A DNA stretch of 64,000 bases from CAZNER01 sp964572065 (lineage in GTDB: Bacteria > Patescibacteriota > Dojkabacteria > JAHIVN01), in the NCBI GenBank assembly GCA_964572065.1, contig CAZNER010000001.1, positions 1 to 64,000 of the forward strand, written 5' to 3'. The notes below the pieces were generated by a model. That model ran no database searches and was not told the origin of the DNA. It saw nothing but the letters and a program-made list of their open reading frames with translations. Of this stretch, positions 33,894 through 42,144 are shown one piece after another. A program made the translations under genes and the position numbers. Every line of letters starts with the position of its first letter. The first letter of the stretch is position 1.

Positions 33894-36413
33894 TTAATTT
33901 TTTTCGCTTTTCTCTTCTTCTTTAATTCCTTTACCTTCTACAGCTTCTCCCCAACGAGACACAGACTCTATATCCATTTTTGGCGGTAATACTAAACATT
34001 TTAACGGACATTCTGCAATAATTTCAACTATTTGAATAACTTCTTGTTCAATTTCTTCTTTATACTCAATAACTACTTCATCATGTACAGTCAATACAAT
34101 ACGTGCGTCTAATTGTCTTTTTTTAAATTCTTTAAATATACGACCTGTGGCTAAAGATAAAATATCTGATGCCCCTCCTTGAATCGGGGAATTTACAGCT
34201 TCTCGTTCATATAAAGCAACTTTCTTTTTATCTCCCTTTTTAATCCTTTCTTCAATATCTAAAAATCTACGTACTCGCCCAAACAGACTAACTACTTCTT
34301 TGTAGGTTCTAGCACATTTTTTTATATTAGTAATCCAATTACTAATTTTTGGGTATCTGGCAAAATATCGGTTAATATATTCCTGGGCTTCTTCTACTGG
34401 AATACCTAATTGTTCAGCAACAGAAACCGGTCCCCTACCATAAATAATTCCAAATTCTATAGTTTTTATAGCTGTTCTAAGTTTTGCCGATACTTTTTCT
34501 TCTGGTATGTTAAAGGTATTTGCAGCAACTATTCTATGAATATCTTTATTCTGTCTAAAAGTATCAATTAAAGTTTCATCTCCTGTATAATTTGCTAAAA
34601 CCCTCAATTCTGCGGCAGAATAATCGCAACAAAGCAATTTATAACCAGGACTTGCTATGAAAATATTCCTCATTTCTTCTGTTTTTGGTTGATTTTGTAA
34701 ATTTGGTTCTCGAGAAGACAATCTACCAGTAGTAGTACCTGCTACAAGATAAGTAGTATGTACCCTATCGTTTTTATCAATTAATGGTTGCAGTCCTTCT
34801 AAATAAGTAGATAAAATTTTAGCATCTGCTCTGTATTGCAAAAGTAATATAGGCAATTCATGTTGTGTTTTTTTTGCTAACTCTTTCAACACTTCCTCAT
34901 CTGTAGATGGTCTTGGTATCATAGATTTCTTACACTTCGGGCAAATTACCTTATTTTTCCCTTGACCGGAACAATTAGGATCTGAACAAATATTTATTCC
35001 TGTAGTTTTTAAAACTGGCAACTTTAATTCAGTAAACAACTTATATCCCAATTGTTTTGGAGATTTTATATTAAAATCCCCAAATTTTTTATTTATACTA
35101 TTTTCCAACTGTAATAATTTATCTTTATACTTAACTGTTAATTTTTTAATATAAGCAAGATCTACTTTAACTCCTATAAATTCCGTCTCACAAAGAGCTT
35201 CTTGTAAGGGCATAACTAAATCGAAAAACAATTTTTTAATTCCTCCCCTTCCGTAAAGTTTTTGTAACCGGTTTTCTTCTTGTTCTAACATATCTACAAA
35301 AATATGCTTTAACCGGAAAGTACAATCGGCGTCAGCTGCTGCATACCAATATAATACGTCTAAACGAAGCGTCCCGTAATTTCTATCTTTTCTGGGTATA
35401 CCTTTTACAAAAGCTTGCAATTCTTCCTCATATCCTGCCATATCAGGAATAAATTGACTAGTACATTTTTTTAAATCATGAGTACCTCGTTCTTCATTTA
35501 ACATATAATGTAATAAAAGAGTATCAACATTAAAATTATTAACTTGTATACCTTCAACTTTTAAAAACTTAATATCAAATTTACCATTATGTGCTATCTT
35601 TGGTATAGGAGACTCTAATAAATCTTTTATATTTTGTTTTACAATAGACCAATCATGTCCCCAATTAAAAGCTTCATAATAACACCAGGGTATATAGTAA
35701 GCCTCCTTTTCTTTACAACACAAACTGATACCTATAATTTTATCATCTTTCCACCAATTAAAACCTGTCGTCTCTAAATCAAAAGCTATTTCTGAAGCTT
35801 TATTCAGCGTTTCTATTATAATTTTAAATTTATCAATTGAATCTACCAAAATATAATTAACATTCTTTCTTTGTTCATTTGGTGTTAATCTTTTTTTAAT
35901 TTTTAACAAATCCTCGTAAATTTTATCTGCTGTCTTTGGCCTTCGTTCAATAGCTGCCGGATCTAGTAAAGGAATAACTTCACAATTATAATCTTTATTT
36001 GTAAATATTCTACCATGAACCTGAGATATATCAGTCCGTCCTGTAAAAAACTGGCAAGCAACTTTACCGATAGGAACAATTAAAACGGGCTTTATATTTT
36101 TAATTTCTGTTTCTAATATACTTTTACAATGATTAATTTCAATTTCAGTAGGGGGTCTTTTATTTTTTGGTGGGGGAACTTTAGGCAAGCATTTAACTAA
36201 AGAAGTTAAAAATAAAAGTTTAGTATCAAAAAGGCATTTATTACATAAATCATACAATCGCGCAGAAGCCTCATCTTTAAATAATGTTTTAGCAAAAGAA
36301 TCCTGTATACTTGGAGCATCTTTTACAAATAATATTTTTGATTGATTTCCTAAAGCCCTACCTCGTAGACCTTCTTGATCATTTAAGGGACAGCCTTTAC
36401 AACAATCTTTCAT
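33894..36413 (-). CDS. DNA polymerase I-type enzyme with N-terminal UDG-like domain
   Basis: 839 residues. Residues 1-165 form a family 4/5-like UDG domain with all four Fe-S cysteines (Cys4 or 5, Cys8, Cys75, Cys96), but its active-site motif reads VKDAPS instead of AEAPG, so it may bind rather than cut. Next is a DnaQ-like 3'-5' exonuclease (FDLETTGF at 211-218, HNGKFDIKFL, AAADADCTFRL). Last is a family A polymerase: GRLSSREPNLQNQP, DYSAAELRVLA, RTAIKTIEFGIIYGRG and VHDEVVIE. A four-Cys zinc motif (CSDPNCSGQG...CPKC) is inserted before the palm. UDG-PolA fusions are known in some large phages such as SPO1. This is the replicative polymerase. Confidence 0.95.
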   Translation of the reverse strand: MKDCCKGCPLNDQEGLRGRALGNQSKILFVKDAPSIQDSFAKTLFKDEASARLYDLCNKCLFDTKLLFLTSLVKCLPKVPPPKNKRPPTEIEINHCKSILETEIKNIKPVLIVPIGKVACQFFTGRTDISQVHGRIFTNKDYNCEVIPLLDPAAIERRPKTADKIYEDLLKIKKRLTPNEQRKNVNYILVDSIDKFKIIIETLNKASEIAFDLETTGFNWWKDDKIIGISLCCKEKEAYYIPWCYYEAFNWGHDWSIVKQNIKDLLESPIPKIAHNGKFDIKFLKVEGIQVNNFNVDTLLLHYMLNEERGTHDLKKCTSQFIPDMAGYEEELQAFVKGIPRKDRNYGTLRLDVLYWYAAADADCTFRLKHIFVDMLEQEENRLQKLYGRGGIKKLFFDLVMPLQEALCETEFIGVKVDLAYIKKLTVKYKDKLLQLENSINKKFGDFNIKSPKQLGYKLFTELKLPVLKTTGINICSDPNCSGQGKNKVICPKCKKSMIPRPSTDEEVLKELAKKTQHELPILLLQYRADAKILSTYLEGLQPLIDKNDRVHTTYLVAGTTTGRLSSREPNLQNQPKTEEMRNIFIASPGYKLLCCDYSAAELRVLANYTGDETLIDTFRQNKDIHRIVAANTFNIPEEKVSAKLRTAIKTIEFGIIYGRGPVSVAEQLGIPVEEAQEYINRYFARYPKISNWITNIKKCARTYKEVVSLFGRVRRFLDIEERIKKGDKKKVALYEREAVNSPIQGGASDILSLATGRIFKEFKKRQLDARIVLTVHDEVVIEYKEEIEQEVIQIVEIIAECPLKCLVLPPKMDIESVSRWGEAVEGKGIKEEEKSEKN

Positions 36414-36894
36414 TATTATATTTTCCTGTATATAATCTCGAAGACTCTGCTAACATAAAATATATAGTAGCTATTCTTGCTCCTTTTTCTACCTTTATAG
36501 TATCCATAGCATACAATGTAGCTCCTGTTTGATTTTTAAAACCAGAATCATATATACCCGTTAAAATAAAACAACCGTATCTATTTAGAGAAGACCGGTG
36601 TGTAATAAATGCGCAAACATTATTAGGCAATGTAACCGATTCATTAAAATGTAAATTATAAAATCTAGGTCCAAAAAAAGTATACCAATTATTTTTGGAA
36701 GAGATTTCAAGCCAATCTTCTTTTTTTGGTTTCTTTTTTTCATCTTCTTTTGAAATACTAAATTCGGAATGTCGATAATCTAAGCCGTAAGCTTTTTCTA
36801 ATCTTAAATCTATAGAATTAGGTTGTATCTGATCTTTTAATACAGGTTTTGTAATCCAACCTTTTTCTATAGCGATTTTAGGGTTAATTATCAT
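36397..36894 (-). CDS. dUTPase / dCTP deaminase-fold protein
   Basis: 165 residues with QPNSIDLRL (23-31), ITHRSSLNRYG and GIYDSGFKNQTGATLYA, the trimeric dUTPase/Dcd fold. The Glu that marks dCTP deaminases in the last motif is not seen, so dUTPase activity or a bifunctional type is more likely. It would lower dUTP, consistent with the UDGs nearby. It overlaps the polymerase start by 17 bases. Confidence 0.8.
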   Translation of the reverse strand: MIINPKIAIEKGWITKPVLKDQIQPNSIDLRLEKAYGLDYRHSEFSISKEDEKKKPKKEDWLEISSKNNWYTFFGPRFYNLHFNESVTLPNNVCAFITHRSSLNRYGCFILTGIYDSGFKNQTGATLYAMDTIKVEKGARIATIYFMLAESSRLYTGKYNNERLL

Positions 36895-37102
36895 AAGTTT
36901 TTTCCAAATATTCTTTATTCAAACTATCTATAATTGTTTGTACATACTCTTTCAATAGACTATCATTTTGTAATAACTGCTGTTGAAATTTTTGTCGTTG
37001 AGCCTCCTTTTTTAAATTAGAAACTCTCAAAGTTAAGTATACTCCCATACACAATAAAAATATAAATATTAAAACATTAATAATTAAATTTTTTAATTCC
37101 AT
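36884..37102 (-). CDS. Single-span membrane protein with coiled coil (72 aa)
   Basis: A membrane span at about residues 5-24 followed by a coiled-coil-like helix. The layout is that of an inner-membrane spanin or Rz-like protein, but its place among nucleotide genes and the lack of an outer partner argue against a firm call. Confidence 0.6.
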   Translation of the reverse strand: MELKNLIINVLIFIFLLCMGVYLTLRVSNLKKEAQRQKFQQQLLQNDSLLKEYVQTIIDSLNKEYLEKTYDN

Positions 37103-37103
37103 A

Positions 37104-37667
37104 TTAACTACTTGTTAAACGTAAAAATTCGCTCTTAACTTCTGGTTTGTCTCTATAAAATCCATGTACAGAACTAGTAATAGTTTCATGATCTTCTTTT
37201 TCTATACCGCGACTTGCCATACATAAGTGTTTACATTTCAAAACTACTCCTACTCCTTTTGGTTTTAAATGCTCCATTAATGCCCCAGCAATTTGATCCG
37301 TCAACCGCTCTTGTAATTGCAATCTTCTTGCGAAAGCTTCTACTAAACGAGCCATTTTACTTAAGCCTAGAACTTTACCATCAGGGATATAAGATACATG
37401 GGCACAACCAAAAAACGGCGCCAAATGATGTTCACACAAACTATATACACTTATATTTTTAAGTGTTATCATATTATCGTGTTTTTCAGTAAAAGTTCTT
37501 TTTAAAATATCTGACACAGAAGTATGATACCCTGAACACCAATACCTATAAGCTTCAACTACTCGCTTAGGAGTATCTTGTAACCCTTCCCTATTTAAAT
37601 CTTCTCCTAAACCCTCAAGTAAAAGGGTTACACCCTTTTGCATTTTTTCATAATCAAAGTCGGCCAT
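37104..37667 (-). CDS. folE: GTP cyclohydrolase I (FolE)
   Basis: Makes 7,8-dihydroneopterin triphosphate from GTP, the entry step to 7-deazaguanines. 187 residues from the ATG at 37665-37667, chosen because it is seven bases after AAGGAG; the longer open frame to 37832 runs back into the DpdA-like gene. Zinc ligands Cys78 and His81 in LCEHHLAPFFG and Cys149 in KHLCMASRG are visible, with FARRLQLQERLTDQI between. It overlaps the DpdA-like gene by 14 bases. Confidence 0.95.
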   Translation of the reverse strand: MADFDYEKMQKGVTLLLEGLGEDLNREGLQDTPKRVVEAYRYWCSGYHTSVSDILKRTFTEKHDNMITLKNISVYSLCEHHLAPFFGCAHVSYIPDGKVLGLSKMARLVEAFARRLQLQERLTDQIAGALMEHLKPKGVGVVLKCKHLCMASRGIEKEDHETITSSVHGFYRDKPEVKSEFLRLTSS

Positions 37668-38460
37668 TTGCATACTCCTTCCATTTGTTAATATTATATA
37701 AAACGTTTTTATGTATTCTTTTATTATTATATTCTTTCCAAAACCAATTTTTATTTTTTGTGGGTTTTGGGTTCTGTATGTTATTGAAATGTTTATTTCT
37801 AACTCCGTATATAAAAGGCATAGAAGAATCATTAGAACGTACTATATTATTATTTTTATAAAAAAGTAATTCAAGCGGATCACATAAACCTAATAGATGA
37901 ATCGGTTTAGAATAATAAGTAGTTATAAAATCTATAAAAAGTTGCCTATTTATTACCTGTCTTGTTGTAAAATCTGGACTTTGATAAATAGGTACCCCCT
38001 CAATACTATCAGTTACTGCAGGAATACAAATAGTATCAATTTCAGGTATTTTACAATATTCTAAAAATAAATTTATTCTGGATTGCCATGTAGAACCGTG
38101 AATAACCGCAGCAATTTTACAATATTTATGTAAATGTTTTTTGTGTTTGCTAATAAATTCCTTAACTAAAAGATGAGTACCGTAAGCATCATTTGGTACT
38201 TCAGGAACCACTACTTCATCTACTTTTAATTTATTAGATAGAAATACCAAATCTTCACCTCGCAAAGCATAACCTAATTCAAAAGTGGAATTATCAAGCA
38301 TAAAATAATTCTTTATCCCTTTATTCCTTATTAACTTAGAATAGAAATTCATATAAACTTTAGATTTTAAACAAAGATGGGCTAATATCAAATGAAAATC
38401 AAATAAAGAAGCGTATGTTTTTAAATACTGAATATTCGTAATTAAACCCAATTTCATCAT
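37654..38460 (-). CDS. dpdA: DpdA-like 7-deazaguanine DNA transglycosylase
   Basis: 268 residues of TGT-like barrel type. Marks: FMLDNSTFELG (54-63), EVVVPEVPNDAYGT (82-95), VIHGSTWQSR (119-128), IHLLGLCDPLELL (187-199) and RSNDSSMPFIYG (208-219). These match the tRNA-guanine transglycosylase/DpdA layout, including the late Asp-Ser-Ser, but lack the zinc-binding C-terminus of tRNA enzymes. DpdA swaps guanine in DNA for a preQ0-type base. Its place between QueE and FolE strongly supports this. Assignment is by motif and context. Confidence 0.85.
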   Translation of the reverse strand: MMKLGLITNIQYLKTYASLFDFHLILAHLCLKSKVYMNFYSKLIRNKGIKNYFMLDNSTFELGYALRGEDLVFLSNKLKVDEVVVPEVPNDAYGTHLLVKEFISKHKKHLHKYCKIAAVIHGSTWQSRINLFLEYCKIPEIDTICIPAVTDSIEGVPIYQSPDFTTRQVINRQLFIDFITTYYSKPIHLLGLCDPLELLFYKNNNIVRSNDSSMPFIYGVRNKHFNNIQNPKPTKNKNWFWKEYNNKRIHKNVLYNINKWKEYANGRL

Positions 38461-38963
38461 TTAATCTCCGGAAGAATTATTTTATATGCCTTTTTATTCC
38501 TTTTTATCACAAAACCGTATTTATATCTAAGTAATTCAATTGTAAAAGATATGTATCTATCAATATCTTTTATATTATGATTTACAAATTTTTTAATTAA
38601 ACTATCCTTTAAATTAGCTTTTGTCTGTTCAATTTTTAAAGCTTCAAAAATAAAACGCCGCATACTTGAACGAAAAGGATTGGGATCATTCTTATCTTTT
38701 TTAAGTGTTAAATTTTGCTTTGGTTTTTCTATTTTTACCTTTTTTGTTTCTTTGTTTTCTATAATTACCTCTTTTTGTTGTTCTTTTTCATAATCAGCAG
38801 TTACTATTTGCTCTACAACATTTTCTTCTTTTTTACGTTTTTCGTAAATATTTACAACTAATTGTTCATCCGTCAAAGATGGCCAACCAGATATTTGTAA
38901 ATCTCTAGCGATACGTCTTAATTCTGGGCGCGTTTTTTTAGTTAATTGTTCTATAGTTTCCAT
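38457..38963 (-). CDS. SAP/Rho-N-like DNA-binding candidate (168 aa)
   Basis: The N-terminus (QLTKKTRPELRRIARDLQI, then WPSLTDEQLVVNI) looks like a SAP or Rho N-terminal helix-loop-helix. A charged linker and a C-terminal winged-helix-like region (ANLKDSLIKKFVNHN, YGFVIKRNKKAYKI) follow. It lies between QueE and DpdA, so it may help direct or protect DNA during base exchange. That is inference. Confidence 0.65.
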   Translation of the reverse strand: METIEQLTKKTRPELRRIARDLQISGWPSLTDEQLVVNIYEKRKKEENVVEQIVTADYEKEQQKEVIIENKETKKVKIEKPKQNLTLKKDKNDPNPFRSSMRRFIFEALKIEQTKANLKDSLIKKFVNHNIKDIDRYISFTIELLRYKYGFVIKRNKKAYKIILPEIK

Positions 38964-38964
38964 A

Positions 38965-39696
38965 TTAAACCTCCACAGAAGAATTCGCCAACTCTGGCCA
39001 AATATATTTATGTAACTGTATTTGTACTTTTGTACGATCTAAAATATCAAGTAAATATGAAGAAGGCGGTGTTTGAAAAGCTCCCCTCTGTAACCATTTT
39101 ACTAAATCTTTGGGAGCTACTATATTGTGTGCTGGGGATAAAGCAATATTAAAAGGAAAAGAAAAATATCCTTCGTGTTTTAATATAAATGCCCAAACCC
39201 AATCAAAATCTTCTTCATCATAAATAACAAATTTTACCCAATCATTAGTACTTAAATGTGTTAAGTTATCATATATCATAGCAGTATTCATTCTTGATGC
39301 TGGAGTTTTAATATCTAAAACTATACTTTTTTGTACTCCTTTTTCTACTAACCCTTTTATGTTGTAAGAACCGTTAGTTTCTATAGAAATAGAATAAGCT
39401 ACGGGTTTGACCAACTCTTCCATTAATCTATACAATCCGGTAGGTTGCATTAAAGGTTCCCCACCAGTTATAGTAATGCGCCTATTAAGAGCTATAGCCT
39501 TAACTTCTTGCACAATTTGCGGTATAGACATAGATTTGTATGTCTCAAAAGCGTACTTAGTATCGCAATCTTTACATCTTAAATTGCATCCACCAAAACG
39601 AATAAAAGTAGTAAACCCTCCCGCGCCGCCAGTACCATTGACTTCTCCGTCAATAGAATTAAATATAGAACATATATTGATTATATCTTTAGACAT
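38965..39696 (-). CDS. queE: 7-carboxy-7-deazaguanine synthase (QueE)
   Basis: A radical SAM enzyme turning CPH4 into CDG. The Cys37-x3-Cys41-x2-Cys44 cluster motif CNLRCKDC, the TITGGEPLMQ box and IETNGSY are clear. 243 residues. The ATG has no Shine-Dalgarno site and follows the terminator/TTTTTTGTATATAAT element at 39703-39742, so the transcript may be leaderless. It starts the unit with DpdA, FolE and the polymerase. Confidence 0.95.
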   Translation of the reverse strand: MSKDIINICSIFNSIDGEVNGTGGAGGFTTFIRFGGCNLRCKDCDTKYAFETYKSMSIPQIVQEVKAIALNRRITITGGEPLMQPTGLYRLMEELVKPVAYSISIETNGSYNIKGLVEKGVQKSIVLDIKTPASRMNTAMIYDNLTHLSTNDWVKFVIYDEEDFDWVWAFILKHEGYFSFPFNIALSPAHNIVAPKDLVKWLQRGAFQTPPSSYLLDILDRTKVQIQLHKYIWPELANSSVEV

Positions 39697-39702
39697 ATTA
39701 AT

Positions 39703-39717
39703 ATTATATACAAAAAA
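39703..39717 (-). promoter_or_regulatory. TTTTTTGTATATAAT promoter-like element
   Basis: Minus strand TTTTTTGTATATAATATTAATATG, where the last ATG is the queE start. It shares its T run with the terminator upstream. Confidence 0.5.
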
Positions 39718-39742
39718 GCCCTATCAAAATAATAGGGCTTTT
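39712..39742 (-). terminator. Strong rho-independent terminator
   Basis: Minus strand AAAAGCCCTAT (39732-39742), a seven-base loop, then ATAGGGCTTTT (39714-39724), an 11-bp stem running into T6. It closes the unit ending at 39763. Confidence 0.9.
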
Positions 39743-39762
39743 AATATTTAAAAATAATTTAA

Positions 39763-39969
39763 TTATTTATTTTCTGTACCAGGAACTTCTTTTTTTTCTC
39801 CTTTTTTTGTCAACATTACTTTTCTTGTAGATATTGCAACTTTAATTTTCTTCTCATCATCTTGCGGTCTTTGAGCTAAGACGGCTTTAACTATGTTCTC
39901 CCTTGTCTCATTTTTCACAAGCAAGGGGTCAATTATAGAAGCTCTAGTAACTTTTTTTTCTTCAGCCAT
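39763..39969 (-). CDS. Small basic hypothetical protein (68 aa)
   Basis: A Lys/Glu-rich protein with a central strand-like KIKVAISTRKVML. A strong AGGAGG site is present. It is the last gene before the 39712-39742 terminator. Function unknown. Confidence 0.7.
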   Translation of the reverse strand: MAEEKKVTRASIIDPLLVKNETRENIVKAVLAQRPQDDEKKIKVAISTRKVMLTKKGEKKEVPGTENK

Positions 39970-40027
39970 TTCAATCCTCCTAAATTAAAGATTTTAAAAA
40001 AATAAATTATTATAAAAATACGTTAAA

Positions 40028-40207
40028 TTAAGTAGTTTTTACTTCCCCTAAAGTCTTTTCAAGATGCAACTTTATACTAAAAAGGTTATTTTCTTTTCCT
40101 TCCTCATAAACAGCATCCAACATGTCTATTCCAGATTGTAAAATTTTTCTAGTTTCCTCCTTTTCTATATCCAATTTATCTATTTGTAAGATTGGGTATC
40201 GGGCCAT
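40028..40207 (-). CDS. Small helical protein (59 aa)
   Basis: I chose the ATG at 40205-40207, which lies seven bases after AAGGAGG. An acidic, helical protein (MARYPILQIDKLDIEKEE...). No family recognised. Confidence 0.7.
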   Translation of the reverse strand: MARYPILQIDKLDIEKEETRKILQSGIDMLDAVYEEGKENNLFSIKLHLEKTLGEVKTT

Positions 40208-40221
40208 TAACACCTCCTTTC

Positions 40222-41040
40222 TTAATTAGACATTAAAAAATTCCAACAATTACTTTCAATCTGTTTCCTAATTTTTTTAAGTTTATTTCTTGTAATACTT
40301 TTTTCACCGTATACATTACAATATAATCCATATAATTCATTTTCTGTAATCCTATAACCATCTTGACTAAACTCCACTAATAATTTAAAAATCCTTTGAG
40401 ATAAAGCATCTAAAGAATTATTAAATAATTCCAAATCTAAAAATAACGAATTATCATTATTATAGCATGATGTCTTTTCCTCTAAACCCCGTTCCATTAA
40501 TAAATCAATATATTCTTCTTCATCTCTTATATTTACAATTTTTTTAGTCATTTGACAACACTTTTTATCAAAAAATTCTACTTCCGTTGGTACTCCACCT
40601 CTTTTTTGTGAATTATTCTTTATAATCTGATTATCAATCCTATCATTTTTAAAATATCTATAAAAATAACAATAAAAACCTTTTGGATCTAAACCCTCTG
40701 GATCTTCTTGTAATTGTTGTTGTCTCAAATCTGAAGCCCTGTGTTTCCAATTCTTCTGTCCAAAAATCCTATTTGGTCGGTAACCGTCATCTTTTTCAGA
40801 AACATAATCAAAATGATAACCGGTTAGTATAGTATAAATCATAGCCCGAGCTTCATTTAACAAATCTTCTGGCGTAACTCCTTTAAGATATTTAGACCAC
40901 TTTTCGCATAAATAACCCAGCTTAAAACCCAACCCATTTTCTAATGGTTCTTTTTCTATTATATCAATTATCTTTTCAATAGCTGTTTTATCATGATTCT
41001 TACCTTTACGAATTAAATCTGCTGTTAACTCTGCAACCAT
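40222..41040 (-). CDS. Divergent sigma-factor-like protein
   Basis: 272 residues. GVTPEDLLNEARAMIYTIL (about 54-72) and FYCYFYRYFKNDRIDNQI (about 122-139) recall sigma region 2. The C-terminal LSQRIFKLLVEFSQDGYRITENELY and KSITRNKLKKIRKQIE resemble a region 4 helix-turn-helix. It is far from the clear sigma at 48293, so the phage may carry two promoter-specificity factors. The call rests on weak pattern similarity. Confidence 0.45.
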   Translation of the reverse strand: MVAELTADLIRKGKNHDKTAIEKIIDIIEKEPLENGLGFKLGYLCEKWSKYLKGVTPEDLLNEARAMIYTILTGYHFDYVSEKDDGYRPNRIFGQKNWKHRASDLRQQQLQEDPEGLDPKGFYCYFYRYFKNDRIDNQIIKNNSQKRGGVPTEVEFFDKKCCQMTKKIVNIRDEEEYIDLLMERGLEEKTSCYNNDNSLFLDLELFNNSLDALSQRIFKLLVEFSQDGYRITENELYGLYCNVYGEKSITRNKLKKIRKQIESNCWNFLMSN

Positions 41041-41055
41041 ATTGCCTCCAAATAT

Positions 41056-41346
41056 TTATTTTTTTAAATTATTTATATAATATTCTTTACCTTTTTCTGT
41101 TGGTTGATATAATTTTGCATGGTTATTACCTATTCCATTATAAAAACCATAAACCATTTCACCAGTCCAATATGGAGAATTATTTATACAAGTACATACT
41201 TGTCCAGCCGTTAAAAAACTACAATGATTTGCTCCAGCAATATCTACAACTCCGTGAATAAAATCTAAATCTCCCCAATCTACAAAGCCAGCATGTTTAT
41301 TCATATTATTATAAAACCAAACTAAAGCGGCTTTTGCAATACTCAT
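41056..41346 (-). CDS. Hypothetical protein, winged-helix-like (96 aa)
   Basis: I use the ATG at 41344-41346 because GAGG precedes it by seven bases. The frame is open to 41388. The pattern AKAALVWFYNNM, then FLTAGQVCTCINNS, then KLYQPTEKGKEYYINNL looks like a small winged-helix domain. No family recognised. Confidence 0.6.
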   Translation of the reverse strand: MSIAKAALVWFYNNMNKHAGFVDWGDLDFIHGVVDIAGANHCSFLTAGQVCTCINNSPYWTGEMVYGFYNGIGNNHAKLYQPTEKGKEYYINNLKK

Positions 41347-41473
41347 ATTTTTACCTCGACCTATTCTATGTATTCTATTTTTTTTCATGCGAATTTTAAT
41401 TATATAAGTATAAAATATTCTTAAAAGATAATAAATTTATATTCAAAAATCAAATTTTTATTATAAAAAGTAG

Positions 41474-41513
41474 AAAAACAGGAATAACTAAAATAGTTAA
41501 GTTATCCCTGTTT
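41474..41513 (-). terminator. Rho-independent terminator
   Basis: Minus strand AAACAGGGATAACT (41500-41513), a 10-base loop, then AGTTATTCCTGTTT (41476-41489) followed by more Ts. It ends the long unit that finishes with the secreted-protein gene. Confidence 0.85.
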
Positions 41514-41537
41514 ATTAATTGTAACCAAAATGACATA

Positions 41538-42083
41538 TTAGAAAAAATTAGAAAGTTGTTTACTAAAATATAATTTAACTTCAAGAAGATCATAATAAGC
41601 GTTATCACTATATGGTTGATCTACTATATAACCATAATACCTATTATAATTGATTTCATACCGTTTAAAACAACGAAGTGAAATACCATACTGTAATATA
41701 GTTTGTGATGTATGAAAATTAAAATTATTTTTATTATGGGCATCCGCAATCAATTTCACATGTGCCCGACCTATTAAATATAGTACGTCATCGATATGCA
41801 TAGCATCCAAACTAACATTCAAACCAAAATGATATTGGGCTAAAGCATCAATATTAATAGGAGTAGCATCTACCGGATTACCTTCATTATCTACTTGAAA
41901 TAAGCGTTGATAACTATCATCTTCATCATATTCAGCACTAGGATAGGCTGACCAATTAGAAGTCAAAAACTTACCGCCATATATATAACCATCCAAATTA
42001 CAAGGGTAAGTAATATTAGTACCACTAGCAACTGTTATAGCCAAGAAAAGAAGAGATAATGAAATTATTAAATATCTACGCAT
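41538..42083 (-). CDS. Secreted or periplasmic hypothetical protein (181 aa)
   Basis: A typical signal peptide (RRYLIISLSLLFLAITVASG, residues 2-21) is followed by a soluble, Tyr/Asn/Asp-rich domain with two cysteines (28 and 138) that could form a disulphide. An AGGAGG site precedes the ATG. A phage-encoded exported protein may act in exclusion or envelope change, but no family is recognised. Confidence 0.75.
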   Translation of the reverse strand: MRRYLIISLSLLFLAITVASGTNITYPCNLDGYIYGGKFLTSNWSAYPSAEYDEDDSYQRLFQVDNEGNPVDATPINIDALAQYHFGLNVSLDAMHIDDVLYLIGRAHVKLIADAHNKNNFNFHTSQTILQYGISLRCFKRYEINYNRYYGYIVDQPYSDNAYYDLLEVKLYFSKQLSNFF

Positions 42084-42144
42084 TTTTCACCTCCTTTTGT
42101 AATTAAATAAACATTTTTCTATTAAAACATTTAAAAATTTTATA

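Noticed and set aside
36884..37102. Spanin (Rz) call for the small membrane coiled-coil protein
   Set aside because: No lipoprotein partner or lysis gene is adjacent, and it sits inside a nucleotide-metabolism operon.
37668..37832. Longer start for FolE (242 residues)
   Set aside because: The extra 55 residues lie inside the DpdA-like gene and match nothing in FolE, and an ideal AAGGAG site precedes the ATG at 37667.
37654..38460. Bacterial tRNA-guanine transglycosylase (Tgt)
   Set aside because: It lacks the zinc-binding C-terminus and is much shorter than Tgt, and it is embedded with preQ0 genes in a phage, as DpdA is.
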